DNA of 64,000 bases. Origin: Xanthobacter autotrophicus Py2 (GTDB taxonomy: Bacteria; Pseudomonadota; Alphaproteobacteria; Rhizobiales; Xanthobacteraceae). The notes under the pieces were generated by a model. That model was not told the origin of the DNA. It was given only the letters and a program-made list of their open reading frames with translations, and made no database searches. Positions 34,812 to 43,610 of the stretch are shown here, in pieces; positions within the stretch are counted from its first letter, which is position 1; the number at the start of each line of letters is the position of its first letter. Location: positions 3,335,501 through 3,399,500 of the forward strand of contig CP000781.1 in the NCBI GenBank assembly GCA_000017645.1, given 5' to 3'. The position numbers and the translations under genes are program-made.

Positions 34812-35129
34812 TGTGGAATCTCCGCAGCCGGCGGCGCGAGCCTCTCTCGCCCCTTCAACCGACCGCCCGACTCCGGCCGTCCTCTTCCTCTCCTGCCGCC
34901 CGTTCGGGCGGCTGTTCCTGATTTTTTGTCTTGTCATGATTGTTGCTCCTTCTCCGCCGGGGCCTGTCCCGGCGTCGGAGCAGCGGATTGCGATGTCTCA
35001 GGCGCGGCCGCGCACTCGCAGAGCCGAAGCGCGAGCGGAGGACGGCGTCAGCCGTTGCGCGGATGCGTCGGGCATCGCGCGCTCCGAGCACGCCGGGCGG
35101 GCCACCGGCGAAGGAGCACCCAGATCCCC
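34812..35129. other. Leader of ardC2 with partial GA-rich element and hairpin
   Basis: 318 bp between recombinase 3 and ardC2 with no supported gene. Near the ardC2 start the plus strand reads CTCCGC... GAGCCTCTCTCG...TTCAACC, a weaker version of the leader shared by ardC1, ParB and helicase genes. A perfect GCCGCCCG-TT-CGGGCGGC hairpin lies at 34895-34912. A GAAGCGCGAGCGGAGG stretch near 35026-35041 resembles the GAAGCG-rich stretch near 23270-23300. Confidence 0.5.
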
Positions 35130-37304
35130 TCAGGAGCCGGGCGCGGACTGGTCCCTGTCTATGCTGTCGAGGACCGTCTTCGCTCGATCAAGATTCTGCT
35201 GAAGGATGCTTCGTTGAAGCGTGGACAGCCGCTTCTCCTTCAACAGGTCTGCGGCCTCCTGCGCGGACCGCGCCCATGCTGGCCGGTGCATGGAGGTGAT
35301 GCAGGCATTTGGGCAGAGGGTCGGCTGGCAGAGTGCGGTCAGCGGACCTTTGGCTCCGGTGGCCTGCTTCAGGCAGACGGCCGTGCCGGGATCGAAGAAG
35401 CAATCGGCCAGCACGCCGACATGCAAGGTCCGTGCGAGGCTCGCGAGCATGGTTCGCAGTCGGGCACGATCAGCGATCATGGCCGGAAGCGGTCCGAGAT
35501 GGTCCGATACGCTGTCGAGCGTCTTCGCGATACGTGCCGCCGCAGGCCCGGACAGCTTGGCCCCGGCCTGCCGCTCGTCGAAATAGATCAACAGGTCATC
35601 GAGCTGGCCGAGACTACGCTGGCTCTCGACTTCGGCCCGAAAGCCGGATCGGCTGGAGCCGGCATAACCTTCGAACGCCGCGACGGAGGCATGCTTGTAC
35701 TGGATCATGCCGGCGATGGTGCCGAACGGACGGTTGGCGATGTGCCATGCAATCGTGCGCCTGAACTGGCGTGTCGTGATCCGCCAAGGCTGATCACCAG
35801 GCCCATTAGGGACCGCCGGCGTGTCCGGGGTGCCGAACAGGTCGTTGAGGTGGTCGCGGAAGTGATTGAGTTGACGGACGATCTCGGCGGAGAGGTGGTC
35901 CTTGCAAACCGTTTTGGCAGCGAGTACCGGCCAGAGTGTTGGCAGCCCACGGGCGGATGCGGCTCGGAACGACAGGCGTTCCAGAACCTCGACAGCTCTG
36001 GCGACAGGTTCGATGGTGACCCACTCGGCAGGCTCACCCCGGGCGGACTTGCCTTTATAAGCGACGGATCGCACGCGGTGGCGCATGATCATGCCGTCTT
36101 CGCTGCGCGCCAGGGAAAGACACCCACGCTGCATCGCCTGGACTTCGCAGTCCCGCATGCCGGTCAGATAGGCGCAGACGATATAGGCCGCCGATTGCAG
36201 CATGCGCTCTTCCGCCGCGAGAGTCTTGGCGTCGAAACGAGGCCGCCAGGGCTTACCGGTCTCGGGCAGAATGGCGATCAGCGTATCCATACCGCCGGTC
36301 TCGACACCGAGTTCAAGCACGGCAGCTCTGATCTCGCGTGGAGCACCACCCGCGAGTTGAATGTGCATCTTCGGATCGACTTGCGTGTCGATGCCGATAT
36401 GCAGATGAATCAGGTGGGCGTTGACAGGTGGCGACAACTCCCCCGTCGCCGGGTGCCGGAGAAAGGTGCCATTATGGGCGGTGCCCCAGATCGGAACCCC
36501 GCGACCTTCACTGCGAAGCCGGGCGAAATAATCCTCAAGCCGGTTGCGCTGCTCGCGCCGTCGGCCATGACGGTCGAGGGTGCTGTCCCGCTCGATAAGC
36601 ATGGCGCGATGCGCTTCGAGACAATCCATCTCCTCGCGGGCCGTGAAGATATCGGCAGCAAACTCGGTGATGTACCGGATCGACCAGGACAGCAGCGGGG
36701 ATATGATTGGTTCAGGAATACGCGGCGTCCGGTTCTCACGAACGTGACGATAGCCCGCGACGCGCGCAGGTGCGCGTCCGGCCCAAGGTTGGAATGCCAG
36801 GCCGCCAGAGGGAAGATAATCCCGCAAGACATGGAGGTCGAAAGGGATCTCCAGCAAGTGAGCGACGATGATCGGGCGACGGGTACGATCATCCCTGAGA
36901 TGGCGGGCATATCGGTCCAGAAGGGACTGGTCGACCCGGTGTAGATCGACAACGCCAAGTTCATCGCGCACGAAATCGAAGAAGCGCCGCGCGCGGTTGA
37001 ACATCTGCCGGACGCTTCCTGGAGGAAGTATCTTGCGGTGACCGGGCAGATCGACGTTGAGCCGGGCATAGAGAAGTTCGCGCAGTGCCTCGCGGACACC
37101 CACGTCCTCGACCGACGTGAAATGCACGGTGACGTGACAGCGGCGGGCGTTCTCACGAAACACGGCCGGTCCAAGATCCCAGCTTGGATCGCCGTAGCGA
37201 GAGAGGGAATCCCGATCAAACCCAGGCTTCAACGGAGCGGTTGCAAGAACCGGGCGCTGATCGAGTTGCCGGAAGTTGGAATCTGCTGGCGACAATCCCT
37301 TCAT
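35130..37304 (-). CDS. Tyrosine recombinase 3 of the trio (large, with Cys-rich and coiled-coil C-terminus)
   Basis: 724 residues; the start overlaps the stop of recombinase 2 by 4 bp (ATGA). The catalytic region shows CAYLTGMRDCEVQAMQRG (Arg I), SVAYKGKSARGE (Lys), RITTRQFRRTIAWHIANR (Arg II, with Arg instead of the usual His), and IQYKHASVAAFEGYAGSSRSG (His and Tyr). The C-terminal 130 residues add CFFDPGTAVCLK...CQPTLCPNACITS, a likely zinc-binding cluster, and a helical tail LKEKRLSTLQRSILQQNLDRAKTVLDSI. The size and tail fit the third member of recombinase trios rather than a single phage integrase. Confidence 0.9.
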   Translation of the reverse strand: MKGLSPADSNFRQLDQRPVLATAPLKPGFDRDSLSRYGDPSWDLGPAVFRENARRCHVTVHFTSVEDVGVREALRELLYARLNVDLPGHRKILPPGSVRQMFNRARRFFDFVRDELGVVDLHRVDQSLLDRYARHLRDDRTRRPIIVAHLLEIPFDLHVLRDYLPSGGLAFQPWAGRAPARVAGYRHVRENRTPRIPEPIISPLLSWSIRYITEFAADIFTAREEMDCLEAHRAMLIERDSTLDRHGRRREQRNRLEDYFARLRSEGRGVPIWGTAHNGTFLRHPATGELSPPVNAHLIHLHIGIDTQVDPKMHIQLAGGAPREIRAAVLELGVETGGMDTLIAILPETGKPWRPRFDAKTLAAEERMLQSAAYIVCAYLTGMRDCEVQAMQRGCLSLARSEDGMIMRHRVRSVAYKGKSARGEPAEWVTIEPVARAVEVLERLSFRAASARGLPTLWPVLAAKTVCKDHLSAEIVRQLNHFRDHLNDLFGTPDTPAVPNGPGDQPWRITTRQFRRTIAWHIANRPFGTIAGMIQYKHASVAAFEGYAGSSRSGFRAEVESQRSLGQLDDLLIYFDERQAGAKLSGPAAARIAKTLDSVSDHLGPLPAMIADRARLRTMLASLARTLHVGVLADCFFDPGTAVCLKQATGAKGPLTALCQPTLCPNACITSMHRPAWARSAQEAADLLKEKRLSTLQRSILQQNLDRAKTVLDSIDRDQSAPGS

Positions 37305-39088
37305 TGCCGGGCCTCCGGCGGCAGATAAAGCGCATGCACTTCCGCCTCACGGCGGGCTGCGGCAACCATGCTCTCGGGAAATGCCGGCAGAACCTGCCCG
37401 GCAATGCGAGCATGGGCGCGGCCAAACTTCATCGCCCAGTCTGAGGCGGAAAGACTGGCCCGTTGCTCCTCGATAAACTGCTGGAACGCGATGATCGCTG
37501 GCAGCTTGCGCGCGGTGATGACCGCATTGCGGCACTCCAGACAGCCCCAGAACGGTTGCGGGCAAGGTGCCCCCGGCGCCCCGAAGGGACTACGATCAAA
37601 ACCAGAGCATGCCGCCAGCCAAACGTCCTGCTCGCCACGCAGGATACTGTCGCGTTCCTCATGCTCTTCAGGCGCTGCATCGCATTGCCGCCAGGACTCT
37701 TCATCAGCAGGTGCCAGAATAATCGGGGCGGCCGCTGTCACGACCTCCGAAAATGCGTCGGCAATGGTGGCTTCGTGCAGCGGCCGCAGCGAAGGGATAT
37801 CCGCGTAGTGGCGAGCGGCGATCTCTGGCGTATGGCCGATAGCGAAACGGGCCATGTGGCCCTCGGTCTTCAGATACCAGAGCGCCTTGTGGGTCTTGCG
37901 CAAACGGGAAAGAACGAGGCGGAGCGGCTCACCATCGTCATCAACGAGATCATGCCCCTTTATCCATCTGGCTACGAGTTCCTGCTGATGCTCCAGACCT
38001 GCGCGAAGCTGCTTCCGCCCGGTGTAGTAATAGAGCCAAAGGTTCTCGCTCGGCACGAACTGCCGTGTGAATGCCGTTGCCTCGATCAGCTTACGGATCA
38101 GACCGCCCGGTGTTCCGATCCCGCCGTCACGGACGCGAATGCGTTTGTGCTCAGCGCCGCGGGCACGGCGCTTCACATAGGCGATCTCGATCGTGCCGGG
38201 TCCGGGGTTCTGAAGGCAGTCGATCGTCAACGCTTTGCAGCACTCGATCTCAAGGCCGGTCTCCAGTGACATGAAGGTCAGTAGAGGCGGAATATCCATT
38301 GCTCGCAGATGGAAACATGCGTGCAGATCCTCAGCCAGGTTCGAGACTGGAAGACCGCGCCGCAGCCTCATGAAATAGAGGCTCTTGAACGCGCGGTCCC
38401 CACTGCTGAGCCTGCCGGAGGCGACGATCCGGGCATTAGCCTCATCGGTCACTCTGCGAAGGTTGGGATAGTTGTCGTCTTCATCGAGCGGCTTCCCGAT
38501 CCGCCGGAATATCCTGGCGATATCGCCACGGGCAGCGTCCCGAAGCTGCCGCGCGACAAATGGGCTATAGGCGTCACGCGGTCGGGATCGTCCGGCCGAT
38601 TGTGCGCTGGTGTAGCTCAACCGATGACGAACCCCTTCATCCAGAAGGCCAGGCTGGTCGGCGTCGATCGAGCGCAGAGCGAGGATGGCTTTGGCGAGAA
38701 CAGTGTGCCGGTGGATCGGGGTCAACCCGCCGGCTTCGAGGAAATGCTCATACCCATCGATATCGGCTACGCGCAGATCGGTGATCGTCTTGGCCGCGGA
38801 GTGCTCGCGCAGATATGAAAAAAACCGGAGATAAGCCTGCAGATGCTGCTTGATGGTGGTGCGTGCGCCGAGCGATCCGCCAAGCTCGGACTGCCGCCGG
38901 AGGGCACCTGCGAAAGCAACGGCGATGGCTCGCGGACGCTCGCCGACAAGATCAACCTCGACGGTTCCGCCATAGCGCGCCTCGATGTTGAAGCGCAGAC
39001 CGAGCACCGGATCACCGGCGTGCGGGGGAACTGCGCCATCGGCGGGCGCAAAGCGCACCGAGGTTCCCTTGCGCGGACGCCTCCTCAT
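37301..39088 (-). CDS. Tyrosine recombinase 2 of the trio (degenerate active site)
   Basis: 595 residues, overlapping recombinases 1 and 3 by 4 bp each. The fold is recognisable from LLTFMSLETGLEIECCKALTIDCLQ, the Lys-containing YVKRRARG, LVLSRLRKTHKALWYLK and FAIGHTPEIAARHYADI with the Tyr. However, the first catalytic Arg appears replaced by Glu (TGLEIE instead of TGLRxxE) and the HxxR His by Ser, so it may be structural or depend on its partners. The C-terminal end carries CPQPFWGCLECRNAVITARK, similar in style to the Cys cluster of recombinase 3. Confidence 0.88.
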   Translation of the reverse strand: MRRRPRKGTSVRFAPADGAVPPHAGDPVLGLRFNIEARYGGTVEVDLVGERPRAIAVAFAGALRRQSELGGSLGARTTIKQHLQAYLRFFSYLREHSAAKTITDLRVADIDGYEHFLEAGGLTPIHRHTVLAKAILALRSIDADQPGLLDEGVRHRLSYTSAQSAGRSRPRDAYSPFVARQLRDAARGDIARIFRRIGKPLDEDDNYPNLRRVTDEANARIVASGRLSSGDRAFKSLYFMRLRRGLPVSNLAEDLHACFHLRAMDIPPLLTFMSLETGLEIECCKALTIDCLQNPGPGTIEIAYVKRRARGAEHKRIRVRDGGIGTPGGLIRKLIEATAFTRQFVPSENLWLYYYTGRKQLRAGLEHQQELVARWIKGHDLVDDDGEPLRLVLSRLRKTHKALWYLKTEGHMARFAIGHTPEIAARHYADIPSLRPLHEATIADAFSEVVTAAAPIILAPADEESWRQCDAAPEEHEERDSILRGEQDVWLAACSGFDRSPFGAPGAPCPQPFWGCLECRNAVITARKLPAIIAFQQFIEEQRASLSASDWAMKFGRAHARIAGQVLPAFPESMVAAARREAEVHALYLPPEARQ

Positions 39089-40479
39089 AGCGTGGCCTCA
39101 GAAGGGAGCAGCCCAAGGAGTTCCTCGACAGCCGCATCGACGGTATCGGCGCGCGTCGCTATGTGGTCGAGGTAAATATAGGTCGTTGTCAGGCTGGCAT
39201 GGCCGAGAAGCCGTTGCACCTGCTGGAGAGGATCACCGAGCATCTGCCGGTATCCTTCCATCGAGCCGGCAGGAAGCGCAGCGTCACGGATACGGTGCTG
39301 AATGAGCATCGCCAGCATGTGAACGGCAAAGGTGTGGCGGAGCTGGTGCGGGCTGATGTTGATATCTAACCCGAAGGACCGGCACCGGCTGGAGGCGCGG
39401 GCGAAAATGACTTCCCACGAGTTCGGCTGCACCGGCATGCCGACCTCCGAAAGCCACAATGCCGCCGGTTCGCTCGGCGTGCCGTCGCTGTCGCAGACAA
39501 TAATCCGGCAACGTTCCTCGGGGTCGAGCAGATCGAGAGCGATATCCCCACCGTCCAGCAGTCGCAGCCGGGCCGCGTGCCGCTCGCGATGAACGAAGAT
39601 CGGACGGTCGATCGACTGCCATCCTGACCGCTGCTGAAACTTCGTGATGGCATGAGCACGCTCGACATCGACATAGGCGCGCACCTGTTCGAGCAGTCGA
39701 GCGGGAACGAGGATCTGGCGACCGCGATCGCCCTTGGTCTGGGCATCCGGCAGGTCCAGCCAGACCTGACGGCCCGGACGCTGATCGGCGAAAACGAGAT
39801 CGGAGGTGAAGAGGGATGATGCTTCTTCCAGCCGAAGCCCTGTGGTCACGAGGAGATCGGCGAACAACGCATTGCGGATACCGTTGCGATCGCGGGCGCC
39901 GGGGCGTGTGCGGCCGTCAGGCAAAAGCGCCTTGAGGCCGACATCCCGAAAGCGCCGATAGTCCTCGAGCGTGACGAAACTGACGTCCGCTCGACGCGCG
40001 GCAGGTTCATAGGCATCGTTCCGCGCTGCCACCTGCGACCGGCGCCCAGCGTACCCCTGCCTCCAGACCGAGCGATGCGTGAAGGGTGCTTCTGCAATCA
40101 GTCCTTCCTGCACACCCCAGCGATATAGCCGATCGAGACAGGCAACGGCGCGATTCCAGGACGCAGCGGAAATGCGTTGTCCCGCGTCGGCGCGGCGGCG
40201 GACGCGATGATAGGCAAGGACGTCATGCCGGTCGGCTTGCCATATCGTCTTGGCGCAGGCTTCCGAAAGAAAACGAGCCCAGACCAAAACATCGTAGCCA
40301 TAGGCACGAAGGGAATGGCGTGAGCGAACGCCGTTGAGAGGAAGATCGCGAAAAAAGCGATCCAGAGCAGGATCGTATAGCGCCCCGTCCTGGAGGATCA
40401 TCGGGACATGGGCATCAACGCCATCCGCTGATCTGCGCTCCTGAATCGTAATGCTTAGAGCTGCGATTACAATGTCCAC
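39085..40479 (-). CDS. Tyrosine recombinase 1 of the trio (complete active site)
   Basis: 464 residues from the GTG at 40479; ATG 40401 is an alternative and neither has a strong ribosome site. All catalytic positions are visible: VTTGLRLEEASSLF (Arg I), DAQTKGDRGRQ (Lys), NISPHQLRHTFAVHML (HxxR), LLGHASLTTTYIYLDH (His and Tyr). An N-terminal SAM-like core-binding domain covers about residues 45-150. As first gene of the trio operon it is probably the main catalytic subunit. Confidence 0.92.
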   Translation of the reverse strand: MDIVIAALSITIQERRSADGVDAHVPMILQDGALYDPALDRFFRDLPLNGVRSRHSLRAYGYDVLVWARFLSEACAKTIWQADRHDVLAYHRVRRRADAGQRISAASWNRAVACLDRLYRWGVQEGLIAEAPFTHRSVWRQGYAGRRSQVAARNDAYEPAARRADVSFVTLEDYRRFRDVGLKALLPDGRTRPGARDRNGIRNALFADLLVTTGLRLEEASSLFTSDLVFADQRPGRQVWLDLPDAQTKGDRGRQILVPARLLEQVRAYVDVERAHAITKFQQRSGWQSIDRPIFVHRERHAARLRLLDGGDIALDLLDPEERCRIIVCDSDGTPSEPAALWLSEVGMPVQPNSWEVIFARASSRCRSFGLDINISPHQLRHTFAVHMLAMLIQHRIRDAALPAGSMEGYRQMLGDPLQQVQRLLGHASLTTTYIYLDHIATRADTVDAAVEELLGLLPSEATL

Positions 40480-40548
40480 AAGTTGTTCAACCTTCCCCCC
40501 GACCCCCTTCCGGGGAGCCCAGCATCAACGAAGGAGTTCAACTTGCCC

Positions 40549-40611
40549 GGCGCTATCCAGGCCGGCCTCCGCCAGCTATGTGGGAGCGCTGCGGCCGGCC
40601 TGGATAACGCC
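40549..40611. repeat. 19-bp inverted repeat upstream of recombinase trio
   Basis: GGCGCTATCCAGGCCGGCC (40549-40567) and, inverted, GGCGTTATCCAGGCCGGCC (40593-40611) match at 18 of 19 bases with a 25-bp spacer. It lies 70 bp upstream of recombinase 1 and about 65 bp inside the right end of the element. It could be a recombinase binding site, an operator or a strong transcript hairpin. Confidence 0.85.
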
Positions 40612-40661
40612 TCCGTCAGTCCTGTTGCATCGACATCAGCAGCACACTGGCAATCGGTGCA

Positions 40662-40675
40662 GACTGTCAAGATAA
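40662..40675 (-). repeat. Right terminal inverted repeat of the recombinase element
   Basis: Read inward on the minus strand: TTATCTTGACAGTC; inverted partner of 33853-33866. Confidence 0.8.
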
Positions 40676-41413
40676 GGCGACCAGCTCCTCGAAGGCGTAT
40701 TTCTTCGAGCCGAAGCCGCCGGTGAGGTCACGGCCGAGCCGGGAGGCATGGCCGGTCGCGTGCCCCAACTCGTGCAGGGCCGTGCGGTGCCAGTTGATCG
40801 GCTCGAAATATGCCTGGGGCGGCGGCACCTGCACAAAGTCGTGCGCCGGCACATAGAAGGCGCGGTCGCCGCCGATGCGGAAGTCGATGCCGGTCGCCCG
40901 GATTAGGGTCTCGACCCGTGGCTCGATGAGGCCGGGCGGAGGCGGTGGGGCCACAATGGCGACATCCTCCGGCAGTCCGTCGCATTGCGCCGCGTTGAAC
41001 ACCGTGAAGCGCTTGAGGAACGGGATCGCGGCGGCTTCCTCGCCGGTCTCGCGGGCGCGGCGCTTCTCGTCCTCCGGCGTGAAACGGTCGGCATAGACGA
41101 CGGTGGTGCCGTGTTCGCCGCGGCGGACATTGCCGCCAAGCGACAGGGCCTGGCGGAAGGTGAGCCAGCTCTGGCCGGGAAAGCCGTGCTGGATCACCGC
41201 GCCCCAGAGGATCAGCACGTTGATCCCCGAATAGTGCCGCCCGGTCGCGGCGTTTCTCGGCATGGCGAGGGGCGCCTTGACCGAGGCCGATCCCCAGGGC
41301 TGGACCCAGGGGAAGCGGCCCGCCTCCAGCTCGGCGATGATCTTGCTGGTGATGTCGTCGTAAAGGTTCGTCCGGCCGGAGCCGGCACGCCCGTTGCGGT
41401 CGTTCCTGAACAT
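40676..41413 (-). pseudogene. ardC1, 5' fragment (N-terminal part of interrupted antirestriction gene)
   Basis: The frame from ATG 41413 (MFRNDRNGRAGSGRTNLYDD) runs through ITSKIIAELEAGRFPWVQPWG, GINVLILWGAVIQHGFPGQSWLTFRQA, RFTVFNAAQCDGLP and the zinc motif TALHELGHATGHASRLGRDL, then GGFGSKKYAFEELVA at 40676. Element sequence adds Leu-Ser and a stop at 40667. The protein therefore keeps the ssDNA-binding part and HExxH but loses the C-terminal helical part now at 33634-33852. Whether the 248-residue product is functional is unknown. Confidence 0.92.
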
Positions 41414-41420
41414 CGCGGTT

Positions 41421-41495
41421 CTCCGCGACGGGCGCCGGAGACCTCTTCTCCAGCCCTCAACCCGTCACGGAAACCCCGTCCGCACTCTCACTCTC
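41421..41495 (-). promoter_or_regulatory. GA-rich repeated leader element upstream of ardC1
   Basis: CTCCGCGACGGGCG (41421-41434) is identical to the ParB leader, followed by CGGAGACCTCTTCTCC, CAACCCGTCACGG and CTCTCACTCTC (41485-41495). The order and distance from the start codon match the ParB leader closely. Confidence 0.65.
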
Positions 41496-41570
41496 CAGGG
41501 GGCGTTGCGGGGCAGGCTGTGCAAAAACTCATTCGTCTAATCCGCCGCCGCCAGCACCGCGACGCGCGTC

Positions 41571-42992
41571 TCACCCCGCTGGCGTCAGTCGCTCGGCACC
41601 GAAGGCATTTACTGCATGGAGGATGTTGAAGGCGACAATCGAGAGAGCCGCTTCGGCCTTTACCGCTCTGAGACCTCGCGTGAGGAACCTTCCGCCGCCG
41701 GACATCCGTTTAATCGTGCCGAAGGGGTGCTCTACAGTACATCGGCGGGTCACCATCAAGCTCGGATCCGCGTAGATTCTGGCCTCCATACGATCCAGCG
41801 CCGCCTGATCGAACAACCGATGGATGGTCCGTTGGGCGCCGGACGTGCATCGGCTCTTCAGCCGACAGTCTTTGCATGCGGGCGTTCTATATCGGATCGC
41901 ACGGTTGCGGGTATGTTTGCCGGATGGTCTCAACGTCTTGCCGGCGGGGCACCGGATTGTGTCGGTCTCCTCATCATACACGAACTGCGCTGGCCGGAAA
42001 AAGTCGGTGCTCATGGCGCCGCGTTTGATCGGCGCCGCGACCTCAATATGGTCGCGCTCGCATTGCGCGACCGCCTGGGCGTTGGAGTAACCGCCGTCGG
42101 CCAGGACTTTGAGCTCGTCAACCTCAAGCACCTCCATCGTCGCCATCGACATTGGATGCAGGAGCTGGCTGTCGTTTGCCTCGTTGGTCACGTCGTGATG
42201 TATGATCAGGCCGCTATCTACATCGACCACGCTTTGCATGTTGTAGCAGGGTGTCTTGGGAGAACGTCCATAGCCCATCGGCCGCGCGTCGGACTCGCCA
42301 AAGACCAAAGCCGTCTCGTCGCGATCCTTCAGGATGTCCTGCCGGCGCACGAGCCTGTCTTTGCGGCGCCCGAGGGTCTCCATCGCAGTGGTGAACGCCT
42401 CCCGATGTTTGGGCTGATCGTCGAACCCCTGGGCCACTGCCTCATCTATGATGTCGAGCCGTTCAAGGTAGTAGGCGATCTCCTTTTCGGTGTGCGCAAC
42501 GTCACGGGCCAGCCGGTCGGCGCCAGCGATGTTCTTTGGGCTCGCGACCGCGCGCATCTTCGTCCCGTCCAGCGCGACCAATCGACCGCTGATCAAGCCG
42601 GTTTCGCGGCAGAACTGGATGAATGCAGCGCTGGCGCCGACAATGGCTTCCGGATTGTCATGACGAAAGGAGGCGATCGTTCGGTAATCCGGGGCGAGCC
42701 GGCGCATTAGCCAAAGCGCTTCGAGGTCGCGGACACACGCTCGTTCCAATTGGCGTGAGGACCGTACCTGGTTGAGGTAGCCCCAGATGTACAGCCGGAG
42801 CATATCGCCTGGATGGTATCCAGGGCGGCCGGTGACCGCAGCGATAGCGCGACCGAAGCCAAGCTCAGCCAAGTTCAAGCTGGTAACAAAAGCATCGACG
42901 ACTCGGACCAATGCGTCCGGGGAAACATAGTCATCAACACAAGGAGGAAGCAGGTTGACCTGATCTCGCGCGAGTCCCTCAATAAAACTCAT
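41571..42992 (-). mobile_element. IS1182-family transposase
   Basis: 473 residues from the ATG at 42992 (MSFIEGLARDQVNLLPPCVDDY). PGYHPGDMLRLYIWGYLNQVRSSRQLER, LAPDYRTIASFRHDN, LVALDGTKMRAVASP, ELKVLADGGYSNAQAV and VEHPFGTIKRMSGGGRF are the DDE-domain landmarks of IS1182/IS1182-like transposases. The frame is intact. I could not identify matching terminal inverted repeats, so the element ends are not given. It separates the ICE backbone (ardC1) from the NO-detoxification cargo. Confidence 0.92.
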
Positions 42993-43158
42993 GCACACCC
43001 CGGCGCGGAAGATGGGAAGATAATTGGATTCTACACTGACAGGTTCATTAGTAAAAGCTTGTTCTTGGCTTTGAACATCTGCGCTAGGCGGCGTAATAAC
43101 TCATTACAGATGTTGCGGGCTTCCGAGAAGGATGAGGTCAGAATCGCCGGGTTCTCCG

Positions 43159-43608
43159 TTACGTCGAAGCAGTGGCCGCTTGCGCGTCGAGCTGCCACCC
43201 GTAGCTTTTGGAATCCGGTACGAGATCGGCGATGGTGAACTGATCGAGGTGTCGCGCGAAAGCTTCCAGCGCGCCTGCCAAGGCATGGCGCAAGCCGCAT
43301 GCGGGCGTCACGACGCAGCTGTTGGTCGCCGCGTCGAAGCATTCGACGAATGTCCCGGTGTCTTCCATGATGCGCATGATCGAACCGACGTTCAGGGCAT
43401 TGGCGGGCCGCGCCAGCTTGAGGCCCCCGCTCCGGCCCCGCACACCCTCGACAAATCCCTCCGCGGCCAGTCGCTGCGCCACTTTCATCAGATGGTTCTT
43501 CGAGATGCCATAAGCGTGTGCGATCTCGGCGATCGAATGATGGCCGTCCTTCACGGCCAGGAACATCAATGTGCGAAGGGCATAGTCGGTCTGGACGGAC
43601 AATCTCAT
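43159..43608 (-). CDS. nsrR: NsrR-like Rrf2-family nitric-oxide-sensing repressor
   Basis: 149 residues: MRLSVQTDYALRTLMFLAVKDGHHSIAEIAHAYGISKNHLMKVAQ is the Rrf2 winged helix, and ECFDAATNSCVVTPACGLR carries the three cysteines that bind the Fe-S cluster in NsrR. NsrR represses NO-detoxification genes until NO destroys the cluster. It is transcribed away from the haemoglobin-NO reductase genes, with an 80-bp shared control region holding NsrR-like half-sites. Confidence 0.9.
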   Translation of the reverse strand: MRLSVQTDYALRTLMFLAVKDGHHSIAEIAHAYGISKNHLMKVAQRLAAEGFVEGVRGRSGGLKLARPANALNVGSIMRIMEDTGTFVECFDAATNSCVVTPACGLRHALAGALEAFARHLDQFTIADLVPDSKSYGWQLDAQAATAST

Positions 43609-43610
43609 AA

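Larger units (their letters stand above)
33853..40675. mobile_element. 6.8-kb three-tyrosine-recombinase element carrying its own ardC, inserted in ardC1
   Basis: The two halves of ardC1 border this segment exactly. Its ends form an imperfect inverted repeat: ATATCCTGACAGTC at the left and TTATCTTGACAGTC read inward from the right (12 of 14 match). Inside are three overlapping tyrosine recombinase genes, one intact ardC2 and a 19-bp inverted repeat near the right end. The flanking ardC bases read GTGGCG on one side and GTCGCC on the other, as expected for a 6-bp recombination core rather than a target duplication. Tandem recombinase trios are known in Tn554-like, RIT and GInt elements; exact class is undetermined. 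Confidence 0.88.

Noticed and set aside
34926..36944. Long plus-strand open frame opposite recombinase 3
   Set aside because: Overlaps the well-supported recombinase on the other strand and shows no family features.
35130..40479. Assignment of the trio to RIT elements or GInt islands by name
   Set aside because: Gene sizes (464, 595, 724 residues) are larger than I expect for RIT recombinases, and no ginD-like fourth gene is visible; class left open.
33634..41413. Two independent ardC pseudogenes
   Set aside because: The fragments are complementary, in the same orientation, and join exactly at the insert borders, so they are one gene split by insertion.
41500..43060. Terminal inverted repeats for the IS1182-family element
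   Set aside because: GTGCAAAAACTCATTCG near 41519 has no convincing inverted partner after 42992; a short AAACTCAT match near the transposase start is in direct, not inverted, orientation.
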